A DNA stretch of 64,000 nucleotides from Beroe forskalii (taxonomy: Eukaryota; Ctenophora; Nuda; Beroida; Beroidae): NCBI GenBank assembly GCA_011033025.1, contig WFMF01000049.1, forward strand, positions 248,001-312,000, given 5' to 3'. Both the position numbers and the translations under genes were made by a program. Shown here one piece after another: positions 1-11,723 of this stretch (position 1 is its first letter; every line of letters starts with the position of its first letter). The notes under the pieces are model-generated. The model searched no databases. It saw nothing but the letters and a program-made list of their open reading frames with translations, and was not told the DNA's origin.

Positions 1-3000
1 TCCTTAAGTCATTTTTGTCCTTAAGGGCCAGTTAAATAAAGGCCAATAAGGTAATCTATATCAAACGTATTGAAAATGTTTCAGAAAGTTTATAGCTTTA
101 TAGGTAGAATCAAAATGATCGTGAGGACCAACAAGTCCTGTTCACTCACACTGAGAAGTGAGATTGAGAAACTAAATTGCACGCCAAACACTTAATCGAC
201 AAACCACATCTAAAATCAACAACCCACATCTAAAATTAATACATCCGGAAGCGCCGGGCGGGTTCGCTTCAGTTATCACTCACATTAAGTCGATTCGATA
301 CTTCATTCACCGATGCATCATAATCTAACATTGAAAATCAAGCAAAATAGTATGTAGGCACTATACAGCAACAAAAAATTCCATAAAATGTACACTCTGT
401 AGAACACTGAAGGACAAACCAAGGAAAAAGTACAAAATGAAGAACTAGATAACTCACTCATGGAGTACACTTACACTGTAATCCGTATACATTGCACAGC
501 TGTAGGTAATTATAGGTTTTTGCAAATGTAAAAAGTATGATGATTCAAGGGTGTTGGTTATTGTGTTTGTGCGTAAATAGTAGGTACATCATACATACAG
601 TTCTTTGGGAGTAAGGTAAAAGCTTGGTTATAAAACTGAACAGGGTAAATGAACACGGAAAATAAATAGGTATATGGTAGTATGGTACCTAAATGAGTTG
701 GTCAAATAAATAGGGTACCTACTACCTACGTTACTATAAAAGCAAACAACTGCAAACATTTAAAGGTACTTTTTGTTTCATTTTCAAGATGAAATGCGGC
801 AAACTAGAAAAATATAACCACTTGTGTCTCATGCCAGGGAGCTTTCATTGCTTCATTGAGTTTTCGCTCCATATACACATGACTCAACTAGGTACTTACT
901 ACTTAGGTATAAAAACCAGTGTTGAAAGCGGAGAGCTTATATAGGTACCAAAAATCAAAATGTACCTATGACTCTCGGTCACTCAGTTTTTGAATACTTA
1001 TACAGATTAAAAACCCACTGTAAAATGAAAACTAAAAATCTTATGAAGTTATGAAAAGTCTGAAATCTATGGTTTATTAGGAGCTAAAGAATTACATGCG
1101 TAATTACATTCCCGCATGTACCTTAAGGCCTTTGTGTCCCTATCAAGTTGAATAATATAAATGGAGATGAAAAATTGCTACATTGGAACTTCAAATGGAA
1201 GATTTTGCTGCTCTAGGTGATTTACCCTTGGACACAGTTTAGGCCTTCATACTCAGTGAGTAATTCAGCCTCATCTGAATGAGAATTAGAATGCTAAACT
1301 TAAAGCTTTTAAGTCAAATTACAACTCTATAAAAGTCTAAATTGTAAAGAATATGTTAAACATGCATTGATGCCATGAAAGCATAAAAGCATGAAGCAAA
1401 AAATTGCTCCTATTTTTCGTTGGTCTGCTTATTGAAAATTAAGATCAAATGATTAAGAAAAAGTCCGACAGAGCAACAGCTGACTCCTGCAGAAAAACAA
1501 ATGGACAGCATCTTAAGCTCTTTAGCACAATAATCATGATAAATAATAAATAATCATAATAAAAGCTAGGTAGGGGAGATAGGCGGCAAATGGGACAATA
1601 AATTGAGATGAACATTTTGAGCTAAAATATCTAGGCTTTTTGTGAAATTGATATTCCAGGGTACTTAAATTGTTGAAATATGTTCTGTTGCACCTTCCAG
1701 GGCCATTTATATGAATGGTCTCTGAGATAATGAGCTGTCCCATTTGACAGGCAGTGTCCCATTTTCCAAGTGCCATAATTACCAAATGGGACACCCTGTC
1801 CCATCACACAAAAACCCAGTCCCCATAGTTGTCTGCTGCCTGATATGAAGAGATTGATACCATTTTGATTTCTTTAAGTGCTAAAAATGGAGATTTTGAT
1901 CAGATTTGAATAAAATTGCGCAAAAAAGCCAAAATCAGTTTCAAGGCTGGAATAAGGAGCAAATTTTTGAAGTTGATGAGAAATGCTAAATACGCCAGAA
2001 CAGCTGTTCCATAATGAAAATATGCAATTTCTATTAATTCAAGCTGGTCAAAAAAGCAATATTACGTTTAATGAGATGGAAATATTCTGCCAAAAGGGTG
2101 TCCCATTTTCCAAATTTTGAACTGTCCCATTTGACGATTTGACATGGCATGCATACTGCATAATATATTCTAAAAATTAGAAGCAACATTTTTTGACGTT
2201 TGAATAACATTGCGAGATGTCTGATATGGGCTATATAAAACCGAAAAAAGTGACCTGGAAACAGTCATGCAAACACAACAGTCAAAAATGAAAAACTCAA
2301 CTTCCTAGTTTGATGACCTTGTTCACCTTTTTGTAGCCTTAAACCATGATTTTAATTGCATTCGACCTGCATTTCCATTCCTAGCTATGTTCCACTAATT
2401 GAAACATATTCAAAGGTCTCATGTTACATAGTGATCAATATTAAGTGCGATATGAATCTGTCCCATTTGACAAACTGTCCCATTTGCCGCCTATCTCCCC
2501 TACCTATATAACTATATTATTAGCTTGAGCAAATACCGGTCAGAAGTCATGAAAGTGATCTAGAGACTTGAGGAGTACCAGCAGTTAAACTTCTGAGATA
2601 GGTAATTTCTTTGTTTTAAAGACGTCTTATAATCGACTTTAAATAACTAAATAAGTGACAAGTCAATACAATCTTGCAAAAAAATAAATTGAAAGGGAAA
2701 TAATATTTAAAAATTCTAAAATTGAATTGAATATCAATCAGCAGAAAGCTCAGATACACAAGCTGATCCTAGAGTGCCGATGATCGATATGGAAAATGCC
2801 ACATACATATGCTGTACATGTGAACAAAGACCAAATTGATCATGATGGGTACCTTAAGAAAGCTGACTGGGTCAAGGTGGCAATCCATGACTTTGTAAAA
2901 ATAAAATATAGAAATTAAGTAAAATTCGGAAAAATGCAATATGCAGAGCCGGCACAAGCAACAGATAAAATGGCATGAAAAAGTTGTAGCAGCAACACCC

Positions 3001-3418
3001 AGAGACTGAACACGAGGTGAGTGAAGCCAGCGCTCGATTTGAGCGAGGCTGGACGCCCGAGCAACTTACCGAGAATTCACTGAAACGCCCATAACTTTGG
3101 ATCCATTACCCTTTTTCAAATATTTTTGCATGAATGTGTAGCTAAGAATGAGATCTAATGAATGATATAAGATTTGTAAAAAGTTTTTGAAATAATTTTC
3201 ACCATTTGCCAACCAGAGCAAAATATCGCTAAGAATGTTAAATGAACGCGCGCGCGTCGTTCCGTAAGCGCTACACGTTAACCCTCGATAATGACGTCGA
3301 CACGCGCTCAGCCAATCAGATCGTGCAGCAAATTCTGCTGCACAGCCTGTCGTATTGAGCCCTACCCTCCCCGCGGAGAAAAATGGCGCGCGGTGGAGGG
3401 TAGGGTAAAATCCTACTA
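1..3418. repeat. Long direct repeat, copy 1
   Basis: This segment recurs in the same orientation at 33156-37145 with only small indels and substitutions. Both copies end at the same place, after GGGTAAAATCCTACTA, and the left end of this copy is cut by the window edge. Without their private insertions (1573-2500 here, 33362-34851 in the other) both are about 2.5 kb. No coding region was recognised. The right end holds GC-rich sequence with the GGCGCGCGG...GAGGGTAGGG motif that recurs beside several other repeats of the window. Confidence 0.95.
1573..2500. mobile_element. TA-flanked TIR transposon, non-autonomous
   Basis: The element is bounded by perfect 25-bp terminal inverted repeats starting GGGGAGATAGGCGGCAAATG and flanked by TA at 1571-1572 and 2501-2502. 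The paralogous copy at about 36190-36215 reads GCTAGGTACCTATATA with a single TA, so it is the empty site and fixes the boundaries. TA duplication is typical of Tc1/mariner-like elements. The 928 bp show no transposase. The motif TGTCCCATTTG is repeated just inside the ends and in the interior, like subterminal transposase-binding repeats (inference). Confidence 0.93.
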
Positions 3419-3668
3419 ACAATCCCTACGCAACTGCAACGCAAACAGAAATCTGGAATATACGTCGCGTCGTCGCGTGTTTAACAAAACGGCAAAACCA
3501 GGGGCGGATCGCAAATAGTAGAATTTTACCCTACCCTCCCTTGCGCCGCGCGCCATAATAGCAATTTTCAAAAAAAGTCCAGGTCAGGTACACTTAGAAA
3601 AGACCCCCCTGTTTAAGCAATTTTGAAAATTTTTGATCACATTTTGTGCAAAATTTACTCAGAAATGG

Positions 3669-3910
3669 GTGCGTCTCCCATGTAAACGGGAGCCTTCATT
3701 ATCTTTGACAATGACGTCACTCAGAAAAATATAATAAAGCGCATCTAGCGCTTTAAGCATTAATGATTAAGGTTAGGGTTCTGGTTAGGGTCAGGATTTG
3801 TTAGGTTCAGGGTTAGGATTTGGTTAGGGCGATGGTTAGGTTTAGGATACAGAAAAATTGACGTTTAGATCTGTGACGTCACTCAGAGCCGTTTATATGG
3901 GAGACATACC
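3669..3910. mobile_element. Palindromic-ended MITE with telomere-like core (copy 1)
   Basis: The ends are inverted repeats around GTCTCCCATRTAAACGG. The core holds degenerate GGTTAGGG/GGGTTAGG repeats. The flanks carry a 9-bp duplication, CAGAAATGG, at 3660-3668 and 3911-3919. The inverted paralogue (near 17575) reads CTCAGAAACGGCCATTATTT without the element, so it is the empty site. A 9-bp duplication fits Mutator-like elements (inference). No coding capacity. Confidence 0.88.
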
Positions 3911-4469
3911 CAGAAATGGCCATTATTTGTTCTCTTTTATTTATTTTTCGCTAATTTGCTTGTAAACTTGGCAAAGAAATGGTCTGACTAGCATAAATCA
4001 GTGAAATTTCAATTACTTCATGGACAGAGACAATTAAGGAGTTATTTAGTTTCATCAAAAATCCAGGTCCACCCACTTATTTACCCCTCCCGCAGCATCT
4101 GCATTTTCCCTAAAAATCTTTTCATTCATCACTTTTGGGAACAAAATTTCACAGAAATTTCTGTTAACTGTGGATATATGTATTTGTCCAAACAACTCCC
4201 TCGCCCAATGTCTGCAAATGTCCACATTGGCCAGACTTCCCCTTCCCCTTATTGTGGATGCCCTTTATGGATGGCCCCTTATGTTTTGTGCGGTTAAAAT
4301 TTTTGATTGAATTGAATTAATATGTCTCTGCAATAGTTTATATCATGTTATTTCATTCTATCATGTTATTCCATTCTATTCATTGTCGTTGTCCATCTAT
4401 CAGAGACATACTGTGGTCACAGAATGTTGGCCATTTTTAGCCAAACACAAACAAACAAACCTCATTTTA

Positions 4470-5563
4470 ATGTTCATGACACCAGATTTCATCATGTCTG
4501 GAGATACCTGTTCAGTACCAAGGAAACGAAAGATCACTAATAATAGGAACAAAATTGGTGATGATATGGGAAACGAGCAAGGAGTTGGCCCTTAGCATCT
4601 TTGAAGTCTAGATAACTCTAAAGTCAAGCGGTTATCTTATAATCCTCTCATTCTTGGAGATTTTTCTTTTGTCTAAAGATGGTTGCAATACATATCTTGG
4701 CAAGGCAAGTATTCCTTTTGATAAAAAGTAATGTTACCTTGCCAATAGATCTTAATATAGGATTTGAATCTTGAAAAGACACTTTTAGTATAGGAACCTA
4801 GACAGTCTTCTGCATTGGATATGCCAGAATAAGTTTTCTCTTGCTAATGTTAACCTACAACATATCGTGGGTTACTTAAAAAGATAGCTATAACCAAAGT
4901 TGACCCTTATAAAAACCATTGGTGCATGAGGTTAAGTAAAGTAGGTTGTACTGTTCTGATGGATGAAATTGAAACTGATCAGAAGAAAGAGTAAAAGCTT
5001 TCTGAAACCCATCAGCAGAAAAAAAGTTTGTTTTCTATGGGCATCAGTTTGAAGAAAGCATTCTAAATCAGATAGACAAGCCAGTAGAAAACAATGTTGT
5101 GGTAACATCCAAAATTGGTGGTACAAGATGCATTTTTGCTGCTGAAGTCGATGGGAAGTTTGATAGTGGTCAAATAGTTGAACTTAAGACACACAAAGTA
5201 ATGCAAAATTCATATCACAGGGAAGACTTTCGTAAAAACAAATTAATGAATACCTTCATGCAATGTTTTCTGGTTGGAATTGAAAATGCATACTTTGGAT
5301 TTCGTGATAGACATGGTTTTGTCCGTGAATTGAGAAATTTTGAAATTTCCTCAATTGAAGATGATTGCAAAAAATATTGGGACAGAGGCATACTTCTTTC
5401 AATGTTATCCAATGTTCTTTCTTGGAGTATTCCTTTAATCAGTGATGATAAAGTCTATCACATGTCTTTCTTAGGTGGAGATCACATAAATTTGGAAATT
5501 GTTGAAAATGTCAGTTATGTGCCAGACTGGTTTACTGAATATGCTAAAAAGTCCTATTCATGA
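4470..5563 (+). pseudogene. DXO/Rai1-like decapping nuclease pseudogene
   Basis: This is the decayed twin of the intact DXO-like gene at 15863-16966. Against that copy it has extra T bases in the runs near 4668 and 4720, a sense-to-stop change near 4992 (GAGTCAAAG to GAGTAAAAG) and an expanded A run near 5023, so it cannot encode the whole protein. The last third (from 5099) is open and still carries the AAEVDGK, VELKTHK and GFRDRHG motifs of the family. Some differences lie in homopolymers and could be sequencing errors, but the stop codon is a substitution. Confidence 0.85.
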
Positions 5564-5703
5564 ATGTGACAATTAGGTATTATCTACATTTGAGTTTTAA
5601 GTTCTAAAATTATAGTTATTTTAAGTTCTAGATTATTGTTAATATAATGAATATTGTGGCGTGACATTCAACCATGGTGAAAAATAGAGGTATCATTTTT
5701 TCT

Positions 5704-7110
5704 ACATAAATTTTACACTGGATATAATCTTTATTAAACCTTGGATACACCTTTTTTGGTTTAATTTTCACATCATTTAACCCCAAACACCTTTTTTGTC
5801 GGGGGGTTTTGGGCTTAAAACCACAGGATTTTTTAATTTGGAAAGCACCAGGTTTAATTTGTGCCCCCCAAAGCAAGAGTTCTTGAAGAGCCCCCAGAAA
5901 AATTTTAAAGGGAATAGGATGTGTATTGGGGAAGTGTATATGTTAGTTTTTAGTGTTAGTGTATAGTGTATAGTTTGTTTGTGTTTTTTAGTGTAAGATG
6001 TGATGTTATAGTTGTTGTGTAAGGTTAATTTATATTTTTCTGCTTTAAGTTAAAGTAGGAGAATCAGAGCCCTGATTGTGTTGTTTTTCTTGAAAGATGT
6101 TAGCCCCGTTTTATATTGTTTTATTACTCCTCTCTGTTACAGAGCTTATGAAGTACAGTTTGTTTTTCTTTCAACTCAATGAATTGAATCTCTTTCTCAT
6201 TGAAAATGTTAAACTACTTCAGACATAAATTAATGCATGAAATAATGGGCCAAAAGTTTGAAATAATGAAGATGAAACTGCTAGATGTTTTTAGTTCCCA
6301 ATAATCTCCAATGAGATGGTTTGCTAGGATAAAGCAAGAGTTGAAGGAGGAGTCCTGGGTGATACATCTGAACTCTAAACTAAAGGGGGATGAGACACAT
6401 CTACTGAAGGGATCGCTGTGTTACAGCTTGCTGACTCTGAACTGTGTGCTTTGCAATGAGATCCCCGGCTAGAAACAGTGATATGTTTATTTGTCTATTT
6501 GATTATTGATTGGAGTGTTAACAGAACTAGAGATAGCGAAGGACCTGTGGTAAAAGAGATGCATATCGTTGCATAAGAAAGCCGGAGATTATCTTTTCTT
6601 ATATTTGTCTGCTTTAAGTTAAAGTAGGAGAATCAGAGCCCTGATTGTGTTGTGTTTCTTGAAACATGTTACCTAAGGAGGTTTATTTATGAAGGTTATA
6701 ATTTGGGGATTTTTCAGAAAAATCCCCATTCTTTCAAACACCATGACAGTTCAAAATGACGTCATTATCATATTATGTTAACAAGAGTAATGATTGAGAA
6801 AATCCCCGTATTTTCAACTTACCAAAATTTGAAACACCGAAATTTTATCCCAAATAAATACACCTCCTAAGGTATCCCGTTTTATATTGTTTTCTTACAT
6901 TAGTCCTCTGTGTTACAGAGCTTATGAAATACAGTTTGTTTTACTTTCAACTCAAACAATGAATTGAATCTCTTTCTGATTGAAAATGTTAAACCACTTC
7001 AGACATAAATTAATGACTGAACTAATGGGTCAAAAGCTTCAAAAATGAAGATGAACCTACTAGATTTTTTTAGTTCCCACTAATCTCCAATGAGATGGTT
7101 TGCTACAATA
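5704..7110. repeat. Non-coding region with two copies of a local direct repeat
   Basis: No gene was recognised. Sequence from about 6036 (TCTGCTTTAAGTTAAAGTAGG) to 6330 recurs at about 6608-7115 in the same order. The second copy is interrupted by the TIR element at 6672-6872. Confidence 0.8.
6672..6872. mobile_element. Short TA-flanked MITE
   Basis: The 201-bp element starts CCTAAGGAGGTTTATTTAT and ends with its near reverse complement AAATACACCTCCTAAGG, flanked by TA at 6670-6671 and 6873-6874. The other copy of the local direct repeat (near 6103, GATGTTAGCCCCGTTTTA) lacks it and acts as the empty site. The interior has further inverted GGGGATTTTTC/GAAAAATCCCC sequence and no coding region. 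Confidence 0.85.
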
Positions 7111-7172
7111 ATGCTTGAAAGTACAACTACAAGAATTTGAGATCCTCCCTCTTGTATTCTCAGATTCCAGCA

Positions 7173-8029
7173 TCAACTAAATATGGCGTGAGCGTATTGC
7201 AGGTGCAAGATGCATGCTAATTTCATTAAATGTACGTATTTCCCAATTAAATGCATTTCAAGACTCAAATTTCCAGTGACCTCTGTCTTTTCATCCCTCA
7301 GCCTGTGTACAAAGTGCGGTGTTTTATCCCCTCCTTTAGCTGAACTCCACTCATAGAACCCATCAGCAGGTATCACGCACCGCTGTCCACGTTGGAATGC
7401 TCGGGAGTAGAGGGGCCGGTCTAGGATGGTTTCAGCACAGGAGTTGTGGGTCGTTAACTTGAATTCCTTGAGGGACTTCTTGTGGGTCGAGGGGACCAGA
7501 CCCCACCTCATTGATCTGTAATAAAGGGGATTGGTAGAAAGACTAATGAAATATTCACGATAGGGGGGATTGGTTACAAAACTAAGACAAATCACTAAAG
7601 GTCACTCGTTGATTACATGCTTGCTCCGGCTTATACCACCATCGCATCTGGGCTATGTGTAACTATAATATTCCCTGAAGTATCTCTGACCCAGTTTACC
7701 AAACAGCACAGGTATTTGACATGTGGGAGCTATGTTGTACCCTGGCGTGTGATAGGAACTTTCCCACTCTGGTCGCTGGATCTGAAACACATCACTTAGA
7801 GGACGCTAGATTGACAAGATAGTGCAACAGGGAAAACATAACCATAGCATCAGAAGAAAATATAGAGCAGGACAGTCCCTTGCTAAAATCATAGATTTAC
7901 TAGAAGAGCCCAATCAATACTCTAGTTGAAAACATGCTCTGTATGGCATACCTGTCCTGTTTTGTCGGTATACTGACATCGTACGCTCAGGTTATTTCCC
8001 TCCAGAATACAAGCCAATCTGCCGCACAT
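7173..8029 (-). CDS. HMCES / SRAP-domain protein, 5' exons only
   Basis: HMCES-type proteins trap abasic sites in single-stranded DNA through a covalent bond to the N-terminal cysteine. Exon 1 is 8029-7952 and starts MCGRLACILEG, giving the catalytic Cys2 after Met removal; it ends in frame at CAG|GTATGCC. Exon 2 begins at 7781 after TTTCAG and encodes PGYNIAPTCQIPVLFG, the conserved Y-N-IAPT-PVL block. Exon 3, from about 7515 after TTATTACAG, encodes MRWGLVPS, then TTHNSCAET (compare the family N-x-R-S-E/D-T) and RCVIPADGFYEW. The exon 2/3 junction does not resolve in phase by eye: visible donors (GTAAAC at LFG|, GTTACA) leave phase 1 and the exon 3 start needs phase 2. No exon for the C-terminal half (the HHRMP histidine block) was found at lower coordinates, where repeats begin. 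The gene may be truncated or have small missed exons. Confidence 0.8.
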
Positions 8030-9425
8030 ACTAAAAAGTAGTACAAGTCAAAATGATATACAGTACAAAATGATGTATTGTCGTCCACAAATCTACAAAT
8101 TATGCAAAAAGAACGCTCGTGTGATGGTAACATGTAACAAGATTGATGTCGCGCCGTACGTTTACGCTACGGAAATCACTTTGTGACAGATGTGGCAATT
8201 TCAACGTGACTGTTATTGTAAGTGTGCTGAAATCAGATTTGTTATAGAAATGAAAGAATGGGAAACCATCATAAAACAGATGTGGATCCAAGTACTGCTG
8301 GTGAATTGAAAACGGGGAACAGTGTTCTCAGGTCTGAAAAAGTACAAGATTAATTCCGAACGAAATCTACTGGAATCGAAATAATTTCTATAGATTGACT
8401 TGAATTAAGATTCTCTTGAAATATTTGCCCATTATATCACGACGAGCATTTCTGTTCCAAAACTTAAAGGTTTCGGGGGCAATAAGCCAAAACAGTATTG
8501 TTGGAGAATATACCAGTTGTGTGAACAAAAAGATGAGTAAAGTATTGAAAGCCGAAGTAGCGAAATTGTGAAGATATCTGGGAAAACTCTTACTAAACAC
8601 CGAAATTGGTCTCGTTGGAAATTGCAAATTACTATTTGACATGATTATGTACCTTAGGCAGGATTGCACCAAGTACCTTTACCAGTGTGACAAAATGTTC
8701 ATTGCTGGGGTAACACATTGAACCTAATAGCACTATGTACTTGCCAACAACAGACAATAAACTGATGTGACTACAACGTGTTTAAACGGTATATTAAACT
8801 TTACTTGCAACTTATTTCCATGAAAGTAATCACAATGAAATTATATTGAAACTATCTCGAAGTTTTGAACATGTTCTCAAGGACATAAACTTTACAACAC
8901 CCTGCATGGTAATGTTAGTATTCCTGCTCTTAGTAAGTTAGTAGAAATCAATGGAAATAATCAATTAGTATTTTTGCAACTGTGGTACTTGCTGCCAATT
9001 TACACCACAATAGTGTAAAGTTTTCATGTTATAACTCTTTACTTTTTTAAAGTAAACGGAGACACATTAACTTTGTGTGATCAACTGATCATGGGTCTAT
9101 AAAGGTGAGGTGTACCATAAACCTATTGAATAATTGTTGTGACTGATGATGGATAATTCATTAACATATCACATAAAAATACTTGTAATACATTATTAAC
9201 GGTTGTCTCATCAGGAAAACAAGATTTCAGGAACACATTAAGGTTTCTGCGACCATCACTTCAATATATCACGCGTAGCTTTTCTGCGTAAAATGTAAAA
9301 ACACTAACTTTACTAAGTTACTCAAAGCCACGAACAAAATGAAGACATGGCTTGACGGCAACAAACGGCCCAGATCAATACGTCACTCTCAAAACAGATC
9401 ATGTAAACCGACCTGAAAGTTTATC
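8030..9425. other. Unassigned AT-rich region upstream of HMCES
   Basis: The HMCES promoter should lie just above 8030. Nothing else was recognised. The minus-strand open frame at 8388-8672 has no family features and ordinary non-coding composition. Confidence 0.4.
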
Positions 9426-9426
9426 A

Positions 9427-9573
9427 AGATAACAGTGGCAGTTCGAACTACATTTTTGTGAGCGGAGTAAGTTTGCGCGGCGTACAAACGTGTTAGTTAT
9501 GTGTTTGCGCTGCGCATACTTAGGCCAAGCACACAAAACTGCAGTTCGAACTGTCACCGTAATCTGCAGGAGT
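9427..9573. repeat. Short imperfect inverted repeat
   Basis: GATAACAGTGGCAGTTCGAAC near 9428 is matched in inverse by GCAGTTCGAACTGTCACCGTAATC near 9541, enclosing about 80 bp of GC-richer DNA. It looks like a small foldback or MITE. No target duplication was seen. Confidence 0.6.
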
Positions 9574-10047
9574 AACTAGGATTTATAGAGGGTATCTATC
9601 TTTTTGATAGATTTTAAAAGGCTATAAAAATCCTCCGTACTGATATCAGCTTGAATTTTCTTGCTGATCTAATAAACCAAAATCAAAATTTAATTAATCA
9701 TTATTACGAATATATGTATAATTAATATCATATCAAATTTTAAAGCAAAATAACAAGGAAATTTCCTAAATTCTTCCTTGAGCAATTATTTTTCTACAGT
9801 ACTTGTGATTATGAATTATATTCGAATAACCCAATATCACATTCTAAAATCTCCCTTATATATGAATCCCTTTTATTAAATTCTACGTCACAAATATTAA
9901 TCGAATATTCTAACGTATCTTTTGCTGGCGTGATTCGCAAGGTCAAAATATCACCGGAAATCGTTGAATATATTATTGACAGGAACTGGCAGCAAGTTAG
10001 ATTATTACTGTACTCCAATCTATGATACATTGTGCATACATTGTGTA

Positions 10048-10240
10048 CCTTACGAGATGAATTTGGACAAAAATTCTGGGGATCGACATTTTGTGGGTAC
10101 GAAATTTGGGGATATCTTTTTTAATATTGCACATGTTAACGTATGATGTGGCTTCATATTGAGATCTTGTGGGGAACGAAAATATTAGATTCCTTCGAAA
10201 TATCCCCAAATTTCTTACCTTTTGAATATATCTCGTAAGG
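10048..10240. mobile_element. TA-flanked MITE (copy in unit 1)
   Basis: The inverted ends CCTTACGAGATGAATT and AATATATCTCGTAAGG are flanked by TA at 10046-10047 and 10241-10242, length 193 bp. Inner inverted sequence around AATTTGGGGATAT adds to the fold. A second copy at 10969-11160 is explained by the tandem duplication and not by a new insertion. Confidence 0.85.
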
Positions 10241-10314
10241 TATACATTGTATCTATCGACACTACACATATCCCTACGTTTCACACACTCGCACACGCAA
10301 ACACACTCTCTCTC

Positions 10315-10554
10315 TCAGTCCAAATCGTCTTCATGAATTGACTGGGTCATACCCACTGTGTCTGTGTCCTCCTGATCTGGTGACATTGCCTCTTCCCCAC
10401 CTCCTTCAGCAGCTGATGACGTCATAGACACATCTGCTCCCCGAGACTGCTGGCCCTCAATGGACAACCTACATATGGGGCAGGAGTTGTGGAGCTTCAG
10501 CCAGGGCACAATGCAGTCTATGTGAAAGTAATGGTGGCACGGCAGCTCCTTCAC
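10315..10554 (-). CDS. Duplicate terminal exon of the RING ligase gene
   Basis: This is an alternative last exon. After the acceptor AAATTCAG it reads [20 protein letters not shown], then HNSCPIC, and so supplies the second half of the RING (C-x-H, H-x2-C, C-x2-C). It then runs through an acidic tail ending IHEDDLD and a stop. The reading frame, acceptor and phase match the proximal copy (11228-11473). The tail differs slightly, with two fewer glycines and EDTDTV in place of EETDTV. Both copies look functional, so the gene could splice to either, unless the duplication is an assembly artefact. Confidence 0.8.
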   Translation of the reverse strand: MKELPCHHYFHIDCIVPWLKLHNSCPICRLSIEGQQSRGADVSMTSSAAEGGGEEAMSPDQEDTDTVGMTQSIHEDDLD

Positions 10555-10792
10555 CTGAATTTAAAGATTTGACACTTAGAAAATAATAGATTAAAATAGA
10601 CCCATACTTTTTCTCTTGAGTCCGGTGCTTAAGTTGATATAAACTAGGCTTTATGTAGTGAAAGGAGCTGGAGAGATATATACTTAGGGGGTGCAAATAT
10701 ATATGAATCGATTGTCAAGAACAATAAAATTTAAGTTCGATTGAGTTTAGGTTGGTTGAAATCTAGTTCTTTATTCTAATTTAGTACTTTAT

Positions 10793-11723
10793 TTTATTAA
10801 ATTCTACGTCACAAATATTAATCGAATATTCTAACGTATCTTTTGCTGGCGTGATTCGCAAGGTCAAAATATCACCGGAAATCGTTGATTATATTATTGA
10901 CACGAACTGGCAGCAATTTAGATTATTACTGTACTCCAATCTATGATACATTGTGCATACATTGTGTACCTTACGAGATGAATTTGGACAAAAATTCTGG
11001 GGATCGACATTTTGTGAGTACGAAATTTGGGGATATCTTTTTGATATTGCACATGTAAACGTATGATGTGGCTTCATATTGAGATCTTGTTGGGAACGAA
11101 AATATGAGATTCGTTCGAAATATCCCCAAATTTCTTACCTTTCAAATATATCTCGTAAGGTATCTATCGACACTGTCTACACATATCCCTACATTTCACA
11201 CACTCGCACACGCAAACACTCTCTCTCTCAGTCCAAATCGTCTTCATGAATTGACTGGGTCATGCCCACTGTGTCTGTCTCCTCCTGATCTGGTGACATG
11301 GCCTCTTCCCCTCCTCCTCCTCCTTCAGCAGCTGATGACGTCATAGAGACATCCGCCCCCCGAGACTGCTGCCCCTCAATGGACAACCTACAGATGGGGC
11401 AGGAGTTGTGGAGCTTGAGCCAGGGCACAATGCAGTCTATGTGAAAGTAATGGTGGCACGGCAGCTCCTTTACCTGAATTTAAAGATTTGACACTTAGAA
11501 AATTATAGATTAAAACAGACCCATACTTTTCTCTTGAGTCGGGTGCTTTAGTTAATATAAACTAGGCTTTATGTAGTGATAGGAGCTGGAGAGATATATA
11601 ATATATACTTAGGGAGTGCAAATATATGAATTGATTGTCGAGAACAATAAAATTTAAGTTTGATTGAGTTTAGTTTGATTGAAATCTAGTTATTTATTTT
11701 GATCTAGTACTTTATTTATTAAA
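10793..11723 (-). repeat. Tandem duplication unit 2 (proximal copy)
   Basis: See the unit at 9872-10792. This unit contains the terminal exon nearest to exon 4 of the RING gene (11228-11473). Confidence 0.93.
10969..11160. mobile_element. TA-flanked MITE (copy in unit 2)
   Basis: The ends are the same CCTTACGAGAT inverted repeats, with TA at 10967-10968 and 11161-11162. It was duplicated together with the terminal exon. Confidence 0.85.

Larger units (their letters stand above)
3430..5703 (+). repeat. Inverted duplication, copy A (carries DXO pseudogene)
   Basis: This segment matches the reverse complement of 15738-18060 throughout, including the non-coding flanks. The match ends at GAGGTATCATTTTT on the 3' side. 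Directly after it, 5698-5728 matches another stretch of the other locus (about 15199-15229, reverse strand), as if about 500 bp had been lost between them. The 5' limit lies in the ACGCAACTGCAACGCAAACAG motif. Confidence 0.9.
9872..10792 (-). repeat. Tandem duplication unit 1 (distal copy of RING terminal exon)
   Basis: This unit is followed head-to-tail by a near-identical unit at 10793-11723. Both start at TTTATTAAATTCTACGTCAC, contain the same small MITE and the same last exon of the RING ligase gene. Differences are scattered substitutions and short indels. Confidence 0.93.

Noticed and set aside
3770..3850. Interstitial telomere or chromosome fusion point
   Set aside because: The TTAGGG-like repeats are degenerate, short and lie inside a MITE that occurs three times in this window.
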